NCBI RefSeq assembly: GCF_000455445.1
Contig: NZ_HG417090.1
Span: 8,190 to 63,572, forward strand
Origin: Hoylesella timonensis 4401737 = DSM 22865 = JCM 15640
GTDB lineage: Bacteria; Bacteroidota; Bacteroidia; Bacteroidales; Bacteroidaceae
DNA: 55,383 nt
Direction of reading: 5' to 3'
The position numbers and the translations under genes were made by a program. Below the pieces are notes generated by a model. That model had not been told where the DNA came from and did not search any database. It saw only the letters and a list, made by a program, of their open reading frames with translations. Shown in pieces: positions 34,325 through 42,839 of this stretch (positions are counted from its first letter, which is position 1; each line of letters begins with the position of its first letter).

Positions 34325-35493
34325 TAGAATCTACAAAGAGGTTAGAAAACCTCGTGAAAGAATTGTACAAGTGCCACTCTCTGCATGACGCAGAGAAGGC
34401 ACTTGTGCTTTTTGATGTCGGTATCTCTTTTGTCGTCATTGGTGCCGATGCCGATAAGCTATACCTTACGTTGGGCTGGGAAATCACCGATTTCTCTGAC
34501 GGAGATACCATCTATTCGTATATAGTTATTTCTCCCTATGGAGCAAAGATATTGCAGGATCAACGCTTCAATATTGAGACGCATAAGGTTGAGCAAAATT
34601 ATCAAATCAGTGGTCAATCTACAGCGACTGTGCAACAGGCATTGGACTACTTACGATTACTTATAGGTCAGGAGCGTCTGAACTATCCCATTATAACGCC
34701 CCCTATTACAATAGAGGGAGTCGGATTCATCAGAGAAGCACGCATTACTTCACTTATTATCAATGCACATTCTATTGAGGTGTGCATCGATAATACCGAA
34801 CTGATTGAAGTGGTCAAAGATCATGAATGGAATTTTAGCCGTACAGGGCTTTCTCTGATAGGAAATCTATCAAACTTAATAGAGCAACAAGTTTCTTATA
34901 TGGCAAGCCTTATACAAGCCCATGCACAGACTCTAAGGAACCAAAGAACACTGAATACGGCTTTGTATGAACAGTATCTCAACAAGAGACGTGAGGTATC
35001 GCCTAACACCATTGTTATTATTCCAGTCAAAGATTTTTACCTGACTTTTGATGATGATGCTATCGACGTTTCATGCGTTCAAAAGGGAGTACTCTTGTAT
35101 GAGTGTAATGTGTTTGGTTTGCGAGGCCGTACCGTTGCACTATTGGATGATAGACAAGTCAAAAAAATAAGATCAACCCACCAACTAATAGTAGTGGGTA
35201 TTCAGAAACATTCTCCATTGTATAAGTTAGGATTGAAAGAAAGTTTCCTCAATATAAAATGTAATTATGAACTTACCTATACTGATGTGGTAATCCGCAA
35301 ACAGAAAGATGGTGAATACGTCATTTCAGCAAGCTATTGTGGGCATCCACTTCCCGAAACACCAATCCTCAATACCATTGGAGGATATTACTGCAATTTG
35401 CCGTCCTGTAAGGAACGCAGTGCCATACTCTCATCACTCGCTCACCGTACCTACGACAGCCTGGTTTCGTCACTTTTTGGCTACAGAGAGTGA
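34321..35493 (+). CDS. Hypothetical protein (390 aa), GTG start
   Basis: A soluble protein with no signal peptide. The GTG start at 34321 overlaps the preceding TGA (GTGA), which supports coupling and this start. Secondary-structure look: mixed alpha/beta throughout, with a GVGFIREARITSLII segment and a VIIPVKDFYLTFDDDAIDVSC segment. I do not recognise a family or catalytic motif. It is the last gene before a new promoter at 35534. No function is proposed. Confidence 0.6.
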   Translation: MIESTKRLENLVKELYKCHSLHDAEKALVLFDVGISFVVIGADADKLYLTLGWEITDFSDGDTIYSYIVISPYGAKILQDQRFNIETHKVEQNYQISGQSTATVQQALDYLRLLIGQERLNYPIITPPITIEGVGFIREARITSLIINAHSIEVCIDNTELIEVVKDHEWNFSRTGLSLIGNLSNLIEQQVSYMASLIQAHAQTLRNQRTLNTALYEQYLNKRREVSPNTIVIIPVKDFYLTFDDDAIDVSCVQKGVLLYECNVFGLRGRTVALLDDRQVKKIRSTHQLIVVGIQKHSPLYKLGLKESFLNIKCNYELTYTDVVIRKQKDGEYVISASYCGHPLPETPILNTIGGYYCNLPSCKERSAILSSLAHRTYDSLVSSLFGYRE

Positions 35494-35533
35494 AATAAAT
35501 GACAAATAGCAATAAAACTCCATATCATAACGT

Positions 35534-35567
35534 TATCTTTGTAGTCTTTAATCAAAAACAGTAAAGT
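35534..35567 (+). promoter_or_regulatory. Promoter of the 35568 gene
   Basis: TATCTTTGT (35534-35542) is a good -7 box. The short leader contains AGTCTTTAATC and, before the ATG, AGTAAAGT, a weak echo of the CTTTAAT/ATTAAAG pattern in leaders A-C. The resemblance may be chance. Confidence 0.55.
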
Positions 35568-36380
35568 ATGATTCGTCGATACAGCCTACTAATCCTATCA
35601 GTGCTTTTCTCATACACCGTCTTTGCGCAGGAGGACACTGGTAATAAGCCACAAGAACCTATCTTGGGTTATTATCACTTGGGAATGAACTTTGATGAAT
35701 ACTGGAGTCAAACACAGAAGAAGAAAGAGGCAACAGAAGTAACAGATTCCATTACCTTGCAGTCAAAATATATTCTTTCCATCAATGGGATTGGTTTCGA
35801 TGTTGATAATATTATCTCCCCAGCCGCCGACATCACGGCTTCTGACAATGAAAACTACACAAAGAGTACGTTACCACTTTTCTTCACAGGGCATAACTAT
35901 TTCCTTGAAAACAAATTGGTTTCTGTAACTATTAAGACCCCATATTCAGACACGAATGATGGCGTTTGTTATATGTTAGCACCATTGCGTTCTCTAAAGA
36001 ATCTATCCGATAATCGGTGCATATACGAGGTTCTTAATATAGAACAACATAACCAGTTGGTCGGACTGACCGAACAATTGGTAACATATCTCTCAAAAAA
36101 ATATGGCACTCCTGTCAAGGAATATCCCCTTGTCAAGTTGCAACCTTTGCATAAAGGTGAGCTTTCTCATCAATTATGTGTCCCATGGTTTAAGACTTGC
36201 AATGCCGAAACAATCTTCCCAAAGGCAGAATGGCAATCAGGGAATATGAAAATTTTGATGGGGATAACCCAATCTGCCACTATCTTTATCTCTTTCTTTG
36301 ACAATCAGCGATTATCTCATCAGAATCTTGACAGAATCTTTGCACCAGTAGAGCAACCAAAGTCTACTGCCGAGTGGTAG
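35568..36380 (+). CDS. Secreted protein of unknown function (270 aa)
   Basis: Signal peptide RRYSLLILSVLFSYTVFAQ is followed by a mature protein of mixed strands and helices, with a YYHLGMNFDEYWSQ segment near the N-terminus. That segment resembles the start of proteins that measure periplasmic ligands, but no family is recognised. It is transcribed alone and converges on the relaxase gene. It could be an exported exclusion or surface factor. Confidence 0.62.
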   Translation: MIRRYSLLILSVLFSYTVFAQEDTGNKPQEPILGYYHLGMNFDEYWSQTQKKKEATEVTDSITLQSKYILSINGIGFDVDNIISPAADITASDNENYTKSTLPLFFTGHNYFLENKLVSVTIKTPYSDTNDGVCYMLAPLRSLKNLSDNRCIYEVLNIEQHNQLVGLTEQLVTYLSKKYGTPVKEYPLVKLQPLHKGELSHQLCVPWFKTCNAETIFPKAEWQSGNMKILMGITQSATIFISFFDNQRLSHQNLDRIFAPVEQPKSTAEW

Positions 36381-36387
36381 TCATGGC

Positions 36388-37988
36388 TTAACGCTTAAAC
36401 CTTCTCTCGTCGTCTATATCATCCCAGTTACTTCCTCCGCCAACTTCCCACTCACGATTAGAATGATGGCCAGAGCCAGTAGGACGCAATAAGTTCCCAG
36501 CATTGATATGTTGGGAATTTGTTTTTTGTGGACTTGTCGGAGGTTGCATAGCAACCGCACCCCTGTGTGCCTTGCAAACTGGGATAGGTCTATATCCGTA
36601 TCCCGCAGATTGACGATTGTGGAGTTACCCATATCGACGGCATAGATCGAAACCTCTCTTCTGAATATAAGAATTTTAGCATTACGTAGATCGTCATATA
36701 GTTGTCCTCTTTCAGCAGTCCCCAATATCTCCTTGATTTGGTTTACAGTACCATCAATTTTTTCTTTGCTCCTATCAGGACAGATCTGAATAACACCCTC
36801 ATCATCGATATGTCCAAACTTGCAAAGAATAGTCCTCTCTTCTTCGGTCGCAGGATTGAATCCCTGGATCCATAACCTCCTGAAATTCTTGCGTAAAATA
36901 GAAAAGTACTCCTTATCAACCGCAATCGAAATTTTGCGCTGCTTATCTCTGATATACCCATCGTGATAGATATTGACCCTATATTTCCACCACAGTGACT
37001 TGTTTATCTCGCCGATAGTAAGTTTATCGTTTTCCTCAATCAGTTTGCGTATAAAACCTAAAATAGCCTTCTCACGTTCTCCGACAGGTATATTTTGCTG
37101 CTGCTTGAAAACAAGTAAAGTCTTTATGTCTAAGATGTCGCTACCTTTATATACTGCCTTGTTTTTGTGATCCACCACCATATATCCATAAGGAGCATCT
37201 TTCTTCCCTATAAAGACGAGAGATATGCCCAGCTTCTTTTTCAGCATCTTATTTAGATCTTCTTTGTTTGAAGTCAATCCCCTATATTTCAAAAGGATGG
37301 CCTTTAACCTTTTGCGCTGCTTGCTGCTTTCCTCCATCGTCGTCTTTGTCATCGCCAGTTCTATCTCTTTGATGACAATGCTATCAAGCACAGTACCCCC
37401 TTTCTTGACATTGAGTTTGTCATCTTCCACATAGCTCTCATACCCATTGCTCTCCAGAATAGCCTGAAATTGTCCCAACGTTGCAAAAGAATACTCCATA
37501 GCCTTCTGAATGATACTCTTTGCTTCATACTTTGGTTCTATTCCCATGATTTTATTGATGATAGCCTGGGAGCGTAGTCTTTCGTTGTCATGTTCTATCT
37601 TCTTGCCTTGTGGATTAACTCTGCTCGTCACAATGTGGATATGATTGTTGCCTGTATCGTGGTGCGCATAAATCAAGACTGGTTGTCCCTTATCAGCATA
37701 CCCCATTTCTTTTAAGTACTGATGCGCAATATCCAAAAGCTGATCATGCGTATATTCCTGCTTCTTGCATGATATAGAGACATGAAACTGGGTATTCTTG
37801 ATATTCTGATTGACAGACGAATACTTCACCAGATACTCCTGTAAGTTGGCAGCAGTCACATTTCCAGTTTTTTGAAGATAGTCAAAATTGGAGATTTCTA
37901 AGAGCTCTGCCGTACCCTTAGACACTTTTCTTTCGTTATAATTGACAGCATTGAATGTGCTGCTTGAATGGAGAATGGTTGCTATCAT
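36388..37988 (-). CDS. mobB: MOBP-type relaxase, apparently frameshifted near the 3' end
   Basis: Relaxase that nicks oriT and pilots the strand. The N-terminal domain carries the three-histidine motif HHDTGNNHIHI (109-119; H110, H116, H118). The direct frame ends at a TAG at 36414-36416 with a hydrophobic tail. The -1 frame from the A6 run near 36524 onwards instead ends in NREWEVGGGSNWDDIDDE, the usual hydrophilic relaxase ending, with TAA at 36388-36390. An indel, or slippage, is therefore likely. The start codon is inside stem G (see leader). Catalytic part intact. Confidence 0.85.
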
Positions 37989-38100
37989 CGTACTTTAATT
38001 GATGTAAAGGTAGCTTCGGTAAAGATAGCCAGGATGACATCTGCCAAACCGCCACTGGTCAATAAATTAAAGTGCCTCGAAACTACGATGCAAATATAAC
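37986..38100 (-). promoter_or_regulatory. Promoter and leader G of the relaxase gene, start codon sequestered
   Basis: On the minus strand the -7 box TATATTTGC ends near 38090, so the leader begins around 38085. The 5' part holds CATCGT and ACTTTAATT (R1). The 3' part is AATTAAAGT directly followed by ACGATG, whose ATG is the relaxase start codon. R1 pairs with AATTAAAGT over nine bases and CATCGT with ACGATG over six. The start codon itself would thus be paired. Between them lie several small hairpins, including CGGT...ACCG. Confidence 0.65.
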
Positions 38101-38140
38101 ATTTTTAGCTGGATTAAAGTTCTATAGCCTCGCCTAAAAT

Positions 38141-38149
38141 TTGTATCTT
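38141..38149 (+). promoter_or_regulatory. Promoter of the MobC-like gene
   Basis: TATCTTTGA (about 38141-38149) fits the Bacteroidetes -7 element. It faces the plus-strand gene at 38177 and is divergent from the relaxase promoter. Confidence 0.65.
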
Positions 38150-38176
38150 TGAGTAAGAACATCATCGCACAATTGC

Positions 38177-38566
38177 ATGAAAGAAGACAAAAGAACAAAT
38201 CGCATCAACCTCCATCTTAACAATAAAGAGTTAGATTTATTCAAAAGTAAAGCCAAAAATTACAATCAAATGGCTGCTATGATTCGTGATGCAGTAGCAC
38301 AATTCAACGACAAAGGAACTGTTAAACGCATAGAATCTTTGAATAAATTAGCCGACTTGATAACAGAATTTAATCATGAAATTTCTAAGCAGGGAGTAAA
38401 TCTTAATCAGATTACCAAGCGTGCTAATGAACTAATTTACAAAGGAGCATTAGACAAAGAATACTACGATGAAATTATTCTCCCTCATGTTTCTGACCTA
38501 AAAAAAATGATGGCCACCATGAAAAAGCAGCAATCAGACATCTTCAAAAGATTGCTGGAAATCTAA
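38177..38566 (+). CDS. mobA: MobC-like relaxosome accessory protein
   Basis: A 129-residue protein with an N-terminal ribbon-helix-helix-like start (RTNRINLHLNNKELDLFKSKAKNYNQMAAMIRDAV). A MobC-type NLNQITKRANE segment follows near residue 74, then a coiled-coil C-terminus. Such proteins bind oriT and help the relaxase nick. It is divergent from the relaxase gene, with the oriT-like repeat just downstream. MobA is the name commonly used for this gene in Bacteroidetes elements. Confidence 0.85.
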   Translation: MKEDKRTNRINLHLNNKELDLFKSKAKNYNQMAAMIRDAVAQFNDKGTVKRIESLNKLADLITEFNHEISKQGVNLNQITKRANELIYKGALDKEYYDEIILPHVSDLKKMMATMKKQQSDIFKRLLEI

Positions 38567-38614
38567 AAAAGGCATCATTTTTTGTCCTAATATCGGAGTT
38601 GCGACGATATTTTC

Positions 38615-38682
38615 CCCACTTTCGTGGGCAAGTAACCTTTATGTGCCAATTTGAAAAATAGGCGCCTAAAGGTACAACTTGC
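38615..38682. other. Candidate oriT: hairpin plus long inverted repeat
   Basis: CCCAC-TTTC-GTGGG (38615-38628) is followed by an inverted repeat: GCAAGT, ACCTTTA and GCC (38628-38647) facing GGC, TAAAGGT and ACTTGC (38661-38682), with short internal loops and a 13-base AT-rich loop. The location right after the relaxosome accessory gene matches oriT placement. A nic site cannot be named from sequence alone. Confidence 0.5.
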
Positions 38683-38808
38683 TACACATTTTCTACGCCA
38701 TTTTTCAATCCCTTTGTACATGATATTTACAAGTCATTTTCACCATTCCTCACTAAATTCATTCTGAAACCATGTGCTAAGTTCGATTTGTCGATATATT
38801 TTATTGTT

Positions 38809-39147
38809 AATCAAAAAAGCAAAATAACAAACAAGCAATAAAACAAAGTATATGCTTTTCAACCTAATATAAACGTTGCTAAACAAAAAGGCAATATATA
38901 TATTATTCAAACAGTCATAAACTTTGCCAATCAAAAAAGCAAAACAACAAATAAGCATAAAAACAAAATATATACTTTCCAAACAAGCATAAAGTTTGCC
39001 AAACAAAAAGGTAAAATATATGTTATCCAAATAATTATAAACGTTGTCAAACAAAAAGGCAAAATATATGTTATCCGAATAGTTATAAACGTTGTCAAGC
39101 AAAAAGACAAAAAGACAAAACTACAAAAAAACATAAAAACAAAAAGG
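38809..39147. repeat. A-rich tandem repeat array, units of 72, 48, 72, 48, 48 bp
   Basis: Units at 38809-38880, 38881-38928, 38929-39000, 39001-39048 and 39049-39096, plus a degenerate end to 39147. Each begins AAACAAAAAGG or AATCAAAAAAGC and ends near AAACGTTGTC or AAAGTTTGCC. All lengths are multiples of 24. On the minus strand an open frame of 120 codons reads as 16- and 24-residue aromatic hydrophobic repeats, but the codons follow from the A-rich plus strand. It lies between the relaxosome gene and the rep iterons. Confidence 0.8.
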
Positions 39148-39350
39148 GTGAAGGAAATTGGTAGTACCGCTATTCAAGTTGGCGAACTGGAGGGAAAAGT
39201 GATGGTCGGCTTTCCATGGTCTTATGCGTCTTATCTGACTCCGTTGAAAATGTTGTAATCTATCTGTTACAATATCGGGATAAAAATTAAATGAGCTTGA
39301 TTTCCACGGAGGCGTTTATGAAAAATATCCATGGTCATTAGTCCACTTCG

Positions 39351-39606
39351 TAACCTTTTGAGAACGATTAAATAACCTTTTGGGAAGACAGGAGACTCGG
39401 CTTCTGTACGTCATCGACCTTATTTTTTTCCCTTTTGTTAAAAGTTTCTCGCGCGCGTATAAAGCTTTATTTATTATATTTATTTATAAGCTTTATTTAA
39501 TAGCGTTGTAAGTTATTGAAAGTCAGAGTAATTACCTTTTATTATGTAACCTTTTGAGAACGGTTATGTAACCTTTTGAGAACGGTTATGTAACCCTTTG
39601 AGAAGA
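39351..39606 (+). repeat. Iterons TAACCTTTTGAGAACG, candidate oriV
   Basis: Five copies of a 16-bp iteron: 39351-39366, 39373-39388 (TTTTGGGAAG variant), 39547-39562, 39569-39584 and 39591-39606. Spacing within groups is exactly 22 bp, two DNA turns. The two groups flank an AT-rich segment (about 39463-39500) suited to melting, beside a short CGCGCGCG. Rep_3-type initiators bind such iterons. Position 230 bases upstream of rep is standard for a replication origin. Confidence 0.8.
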
Positions 39607-39694
39607 GTCCTCCTTCTTTTCCTTGATTATTTAAGGCAACAATCTGACTTTTAGAATTTTGTCGCATTTCCTTTGCTCTGTCTTGTAATTTACC

Positions 39695-39834
39695 TACATT
39701 TGAATTGTCGTTTCGATGCACTTTAATACAATTACCGAAACAGCTGACAGTTGTCTTCCCGGTACCCTTTAATCAAATTTTCGCTACGACATCAGGGATT
39801 ATCAATTCTGAAAATTTAATTAAAGGGTTTAACA
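39695..39834 (+). promoter_or_regulatory. Promoter and structured leader B (CTTTAAT family) of rep
   Basis: The -7 box TACATTTGA (39695-39703) is followed by P1 GTCGTTTCGA (39707-39716) pairing with TCGCTACGAC (39781-39790). Inside: R1 ACTTTAATACA (39720-39730), hairpin TACCG...CGGTA (39733-39764) with GACA/TGTC inside, and R2 ACCCTTTAAT (39764-39773). R3 ATTAAAGGGT (39819-39828), six bases before ATG, matches R2 perfectly over ten bases. Hairpin closing pairs ACCG/CGGT here are GTCG/CGAC in leader A: compensatory change. Confidence 0.68.
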
Positions 39835-41109
39835 ATGACAAAAAGACGAATCACCCTTATTGAAAATGGCGACGTGGGCAAATGCTCATTCAGTTTCAAC
39901 AACCTTATTCTCCGTTCTCCTCTTCGCTATACGATGATGGAACGCCGTTTCCTCTATAAGCTGTCGGAGGCTATCAAGATGCGATATGAGGAAATGGAAT
40001 TGACAATGCGTGATAACTGGCAGAATCTTGTATTCAACATGACTGATCGGGATTTGGCTTCAGTCGGTGGAAACACCAACGTTATGAGAACTTACAAGAC
40101 GGTGCGGACGCTTGCACAGAAAGCCATCGTCCAGTTTCATGAGAATGAAGACAAACAGCTGGTGGTGGATTACTTTCACTGGATAGATGCTTTCAGATGG
40201 AACACCTCGACAAATGATTATACGGTACGTGTCTCTCCAGAGCTGTATGAGTACGTCATTAATCTTACCAAGTCATTTACTATCCTCAATCTGCATACGG
40301 CAATCTTGCTGGAATCGAAATACTCGCAAAAATTCTATGAGATATGTTGCCTCTATTCGGGCGATTTCCGCTATATCGATCCTGCAATGCCCAACGAGAC
40401 TTACAAGAAGAGAGTCTTGAAAATGTCGGTCGAAACCTTCCGCTTTACCTTCGGACTATCAGAACTCCATGATCCTAAGACTGGAGAGCTACTGGAAAAA
40501 GAGAAATACCAGCGTTTCAAAACGATGGTAGAGAAAGTTATCCTGCCAGCACAACGAGAATTGTATGAGCTTTATCAAAACAATCAATGTGATGTGTGGT
40601 TCGATTTTGAAGTGGCAGACCGTTATGGGCGTGGCAGAAACGGCTCACCCAGGAACCTGCGCTTTTACGTTTATTCAAGAGAGTTTCCAAAGTCTAAAGA
40701 TGCTGATAAGGATCGACCATGGCAGGAAGGCGATACTCCGCTATTTCCATTCGAAAAGAAAGATAACAAAAAGGCTCCAAAGGAAAGAACTTATAAGCAA
40801 ACTGACTGGCTTAGCCTCGATGGAGATTTCCAAAGAGACACGGTACGCCAACTGCTGAATTTTTATTTGGATGCCGATGCAGTAGATTACTATATGGCCA
40901 AGATTGACGAGGAACAACGGCAAAACAACGATACCTATTCACAGGTGATTCAGGTAATCTACGAAAAGCAGAAACAGCCAAAATTTCAACAGGGTTCTAA
41001 GAATTACCAACAGAAATGCTTAATAGATTTTGTTTTTCCTAAAAATTTAAAAGTATATGGCTGGCATATAGATCCAATAAATTTTAAACCAAATAATTAT
41101 GCAAAATGA
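39835..41109 (+). CDS. Rep_3-family replication initiator
   Basis: A 424-residue initiator protein of the Rep_3/RepB type found on Bacteroidetes plasmids. Early segment LRSPLRYTMMERRFLYKLSEAIKMR is the usual start of the winged-helix tandem; LTKSFTILNLHTAILLESKYSQKFYEICC lies in the second winged helix. The C-terminal 130 residues are extra and basic. The gene follows the iterons and leader B. It suggests the element, or a plasmid merged with it, can replicate on its own. Its stop overlaps the next start (ATGA). Confidence 0.88.
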   Translation: MTKRRITLIENGDVGKCSFSFNNLILRSPLRYTMMERRFLYKLSEAIKMRYEEMELTMRDNWQNLVFNMTDRDLASVGGNTNVMRTYKTVRTLAQKAIVQFHENEDKQLVVDYFHWIDAFRWNTSTNDYTVRVSPELYEYVINLTKSFTILNLHTAILLESKYSQKFYEICCLYSGDFRYIDPAMPNETYKKRVLKMSVETFRFTFGLSELHDPKTGELLEKEKYQRFKTMVEKVILPAQRELYELYQNNQCDVWFDFEVADRYGRGRNGSPRNLRFYVYSREFPKSKDADKDRPWQEGDTPLFPFEKKDNKKAPKERTYKQTDWLSLDGDFQRDTVRQLLNFYLDADAVDYYMAKIDEEQRQNNDTYSQVIQVIYEKQKQPKFQQGSKNYQQKCLIDFVFPKNLKVYGWHIDPINFKPNNYAK

Positions 41110-42815
41110 AAAATTTTAATTTATTACAGTCAATGGCTTTTGTGTTTATAGCCATGTTGTTATTGGGCTTCACGTCCTGTACGGAAGAACAAGAAGTCGA
41201 AAACATGTCTTTACCCAAAGACGCAATAAGATTTTCGGTCGTGGGCGCAAACGGCACACGCTCCGCAATGGACTCCAAGAATTTTAGAAAAGAGCTGAAA
41301 CAATTCTTTGTGAACGCATTCTCTGACAACGCTATCCACACTCCTTACATGAAAGATGTGGAATTCATCAATGATGGTAATGGCAATTTTATGTATAAGG
41401 ATAAAAGAAAGATAAAATTATGGCCAGATTACTCCCTTAATTTTGTTGCAATGAACGCACATAATATCTTGGGTACCAAATTGGAAATGTTTCAACAGGA
41501 TTTCATTGACCTTGGAGTGTTTAGAGGAGGAGAGAAGGATATTGTTGCTGCATATGTGCCAAATCAAAATAAACTAACAAACAACAGAGAGGTCTTCTTG
41601 CAGTTTCACCATCTGCTGTCGCAAATAAAATTTTATGTAGAGGATCATTCCACTCATCGATTGGATTGTAAAATAAACAAAATAGGACTAAAAGGTGTGT
41701 ACGATGATGCTTTCTTTTCCATTGATCGGCAAGGTAAGGTTAGTACTTCTATGACCCCAAGTGGTAGTGGATATGGAGACTACTCCATTGACGTTAAAAA
41801 CTATAATCCAAACCAAGAACCTGTTCTCATGAACAACGGAAAGGATATCTTTGTCGTACCCTTGAATCATATATCATGGGATCCTAAATCTGGAATAAAA
41901 ATAAAGGACATTAACAATGCGATTAGAAATAGGGATGACACAAATATCTACTCCTATGTGTGGATGGAATGTAAAATCAAGAAAGATGGTAAATATATCG
42001 TAGGTAACGAGAACTCGTATGGGCGCACATATTTTCCATTTAGAGTAAATCTAAAGGCTGGTAAAATATATAACTACACGATTAAGATTTCCGATAGCTT
42101 TTATGGCTACACTGAAGATACACAAGAGCCAGAACTTGGCTGTATCATAACAGATAAGGGGAATATTTACAAAGACTGTGAAGTGGCTTACAAAAGTGGT
42201 GAAGATCCAGTTGCGATGATTGTATATATAGAACCTGACGGAAAAGGACCGTCTCCATATAAGAAACACGGACTTGCCATATCTTTGTCTACCTTGGCAA
42301 AAGAAACTGAAGACGCAACGAAAGGCTATCGAGAAAACTGGTTATCTTTACAGGAAATAGAATCATGGTATAATTATGTAGGTAATTCCAGAATAAGTGT
42401 AGGAAAAGAACCAGACTGGACAAATTGGTATATTCCTTCATGGAAAGATTTGGGATTAATATTTATGGCCAGTGGCGGAAAAGAGTTTATGTGGCAAAAA
42501 AATGACATTATGAATAATGAGGATTGGAGCTATGGAGAACTTGATAATATGCTGGCTGCGACAGATCCTACATCACTTGACTTGGACCCAAAAAAAAGAT
42601 TTACCTTTGCGGAACCATTTTGTTATCAATACTCTATTCCATATAAAAGGTCTGCCGCACTTTATGCAGTGAGAAAAACAGAATCAGGGAATATTGACAA
42701 TGCCCTCAATGATATTATCATATATAATGCTGCCGAAGAAAAATACGAGACGATTTGGCAAGACAAGTATTACCCAAGTAATAAATTCAATGTCCGACTT
42801 GTATTTAGATTTTGA
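41106..42815 (+). CDS. Fimbrillin-family lipoprotein
   Basis: A 569-residue lipoprotein (signal ending LLGFTSC, Cys26). The mature part resembles Bacteroidetes fimbrillin/Mfa-type proteins: an N-terminal domain with VVGANGTRS, a conserved-looking FLQFHHLLSQIKFYVED segment and a C-terminal region ending in VRLVFRF. Such proteins polymerise into short fimbriae or anchor them. The start codon overlaps the rep stop (ATGA), an odd pairing of a replication initiator with a surface adhesin. It may promote cell contact for transfer. Confidence 0.75.
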   Translation: MKNFNLLQSMAFVFIAMLLLGFTSCTEEQEVENMSLPKDAIRFSVVGANGTRSAMDSKNFRKELKQFFVNAFSDNAIHTPYMKDVEFINDGNGNFMYKDKRKIKLWPDYSLNFVAMNAHNILGTKLEMFQQDFIDLGVFRGGEKDIVAAYVPNQNKLTNNREVFLQFHHLLSQIKFYVEDHSTHRLDCKINKIGLKGVYDDAFFSIDRQGKVSTSMTPSGSGYGDYSIDVKNYNPNQEPVLMNNGKDIFVVPLNHISWDPKSGIKIKDINNAIRNRDDTNIYSYVWMECKIKKDGKYIVGNENSYGRTYFPFRVNLKAGKIYNYTIKISDSFYGYTEDTQEPELGCIITDKGNIYKDCEVAYKSGEDPVAMIVYIEPDGKGPSPYKKHGLAISLSTLAKETEDATKGYRENWLSLQEIESWYNYVGNSRISVGKEPDWTNWYIPSWKDLGLIFMASGGKEFMWQKNDIMNNEDWSYGELDNMLAATDPTSLDLDPKKRFTFAEPFCYQYSIPYKRSAALYAVRKTESGNIDNALNDIIIYNAAEEKYETIWQDKYYPSNKFNVRLVFRF

Positions 42816-42839
42816 AAATAAACAATTATTAATTTTACA

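Noticed and set aside
36388..36600. Classical programmed -1 frameshift in the relaxase gene
   Set aside because: The A6 run is not in a standard slippery heptamer in the needed frame and no downstream stem was obvious. An indel is simpler; left as a possibility.
38740..39102. Minus-strand 120-codon ORF across the tandem array
   Set aside because: The hydrophobic aromatic composition follows directly from an A-rich plus strand, and a second frame is also open. The iteron/rep context favours non-coding repeats, although the multiples of 24 bp leave some doubt.
38809..39147. CRISPR array
   Set aside because: Repeats are contiguous or nearly so, without unique spacers of constant length, and no cas genes are present.
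39351..39606. CRISPR-like short repeats
   Set aside because: The 22-bp period with six-base spacers and the adjacent rep gene identify iterons.
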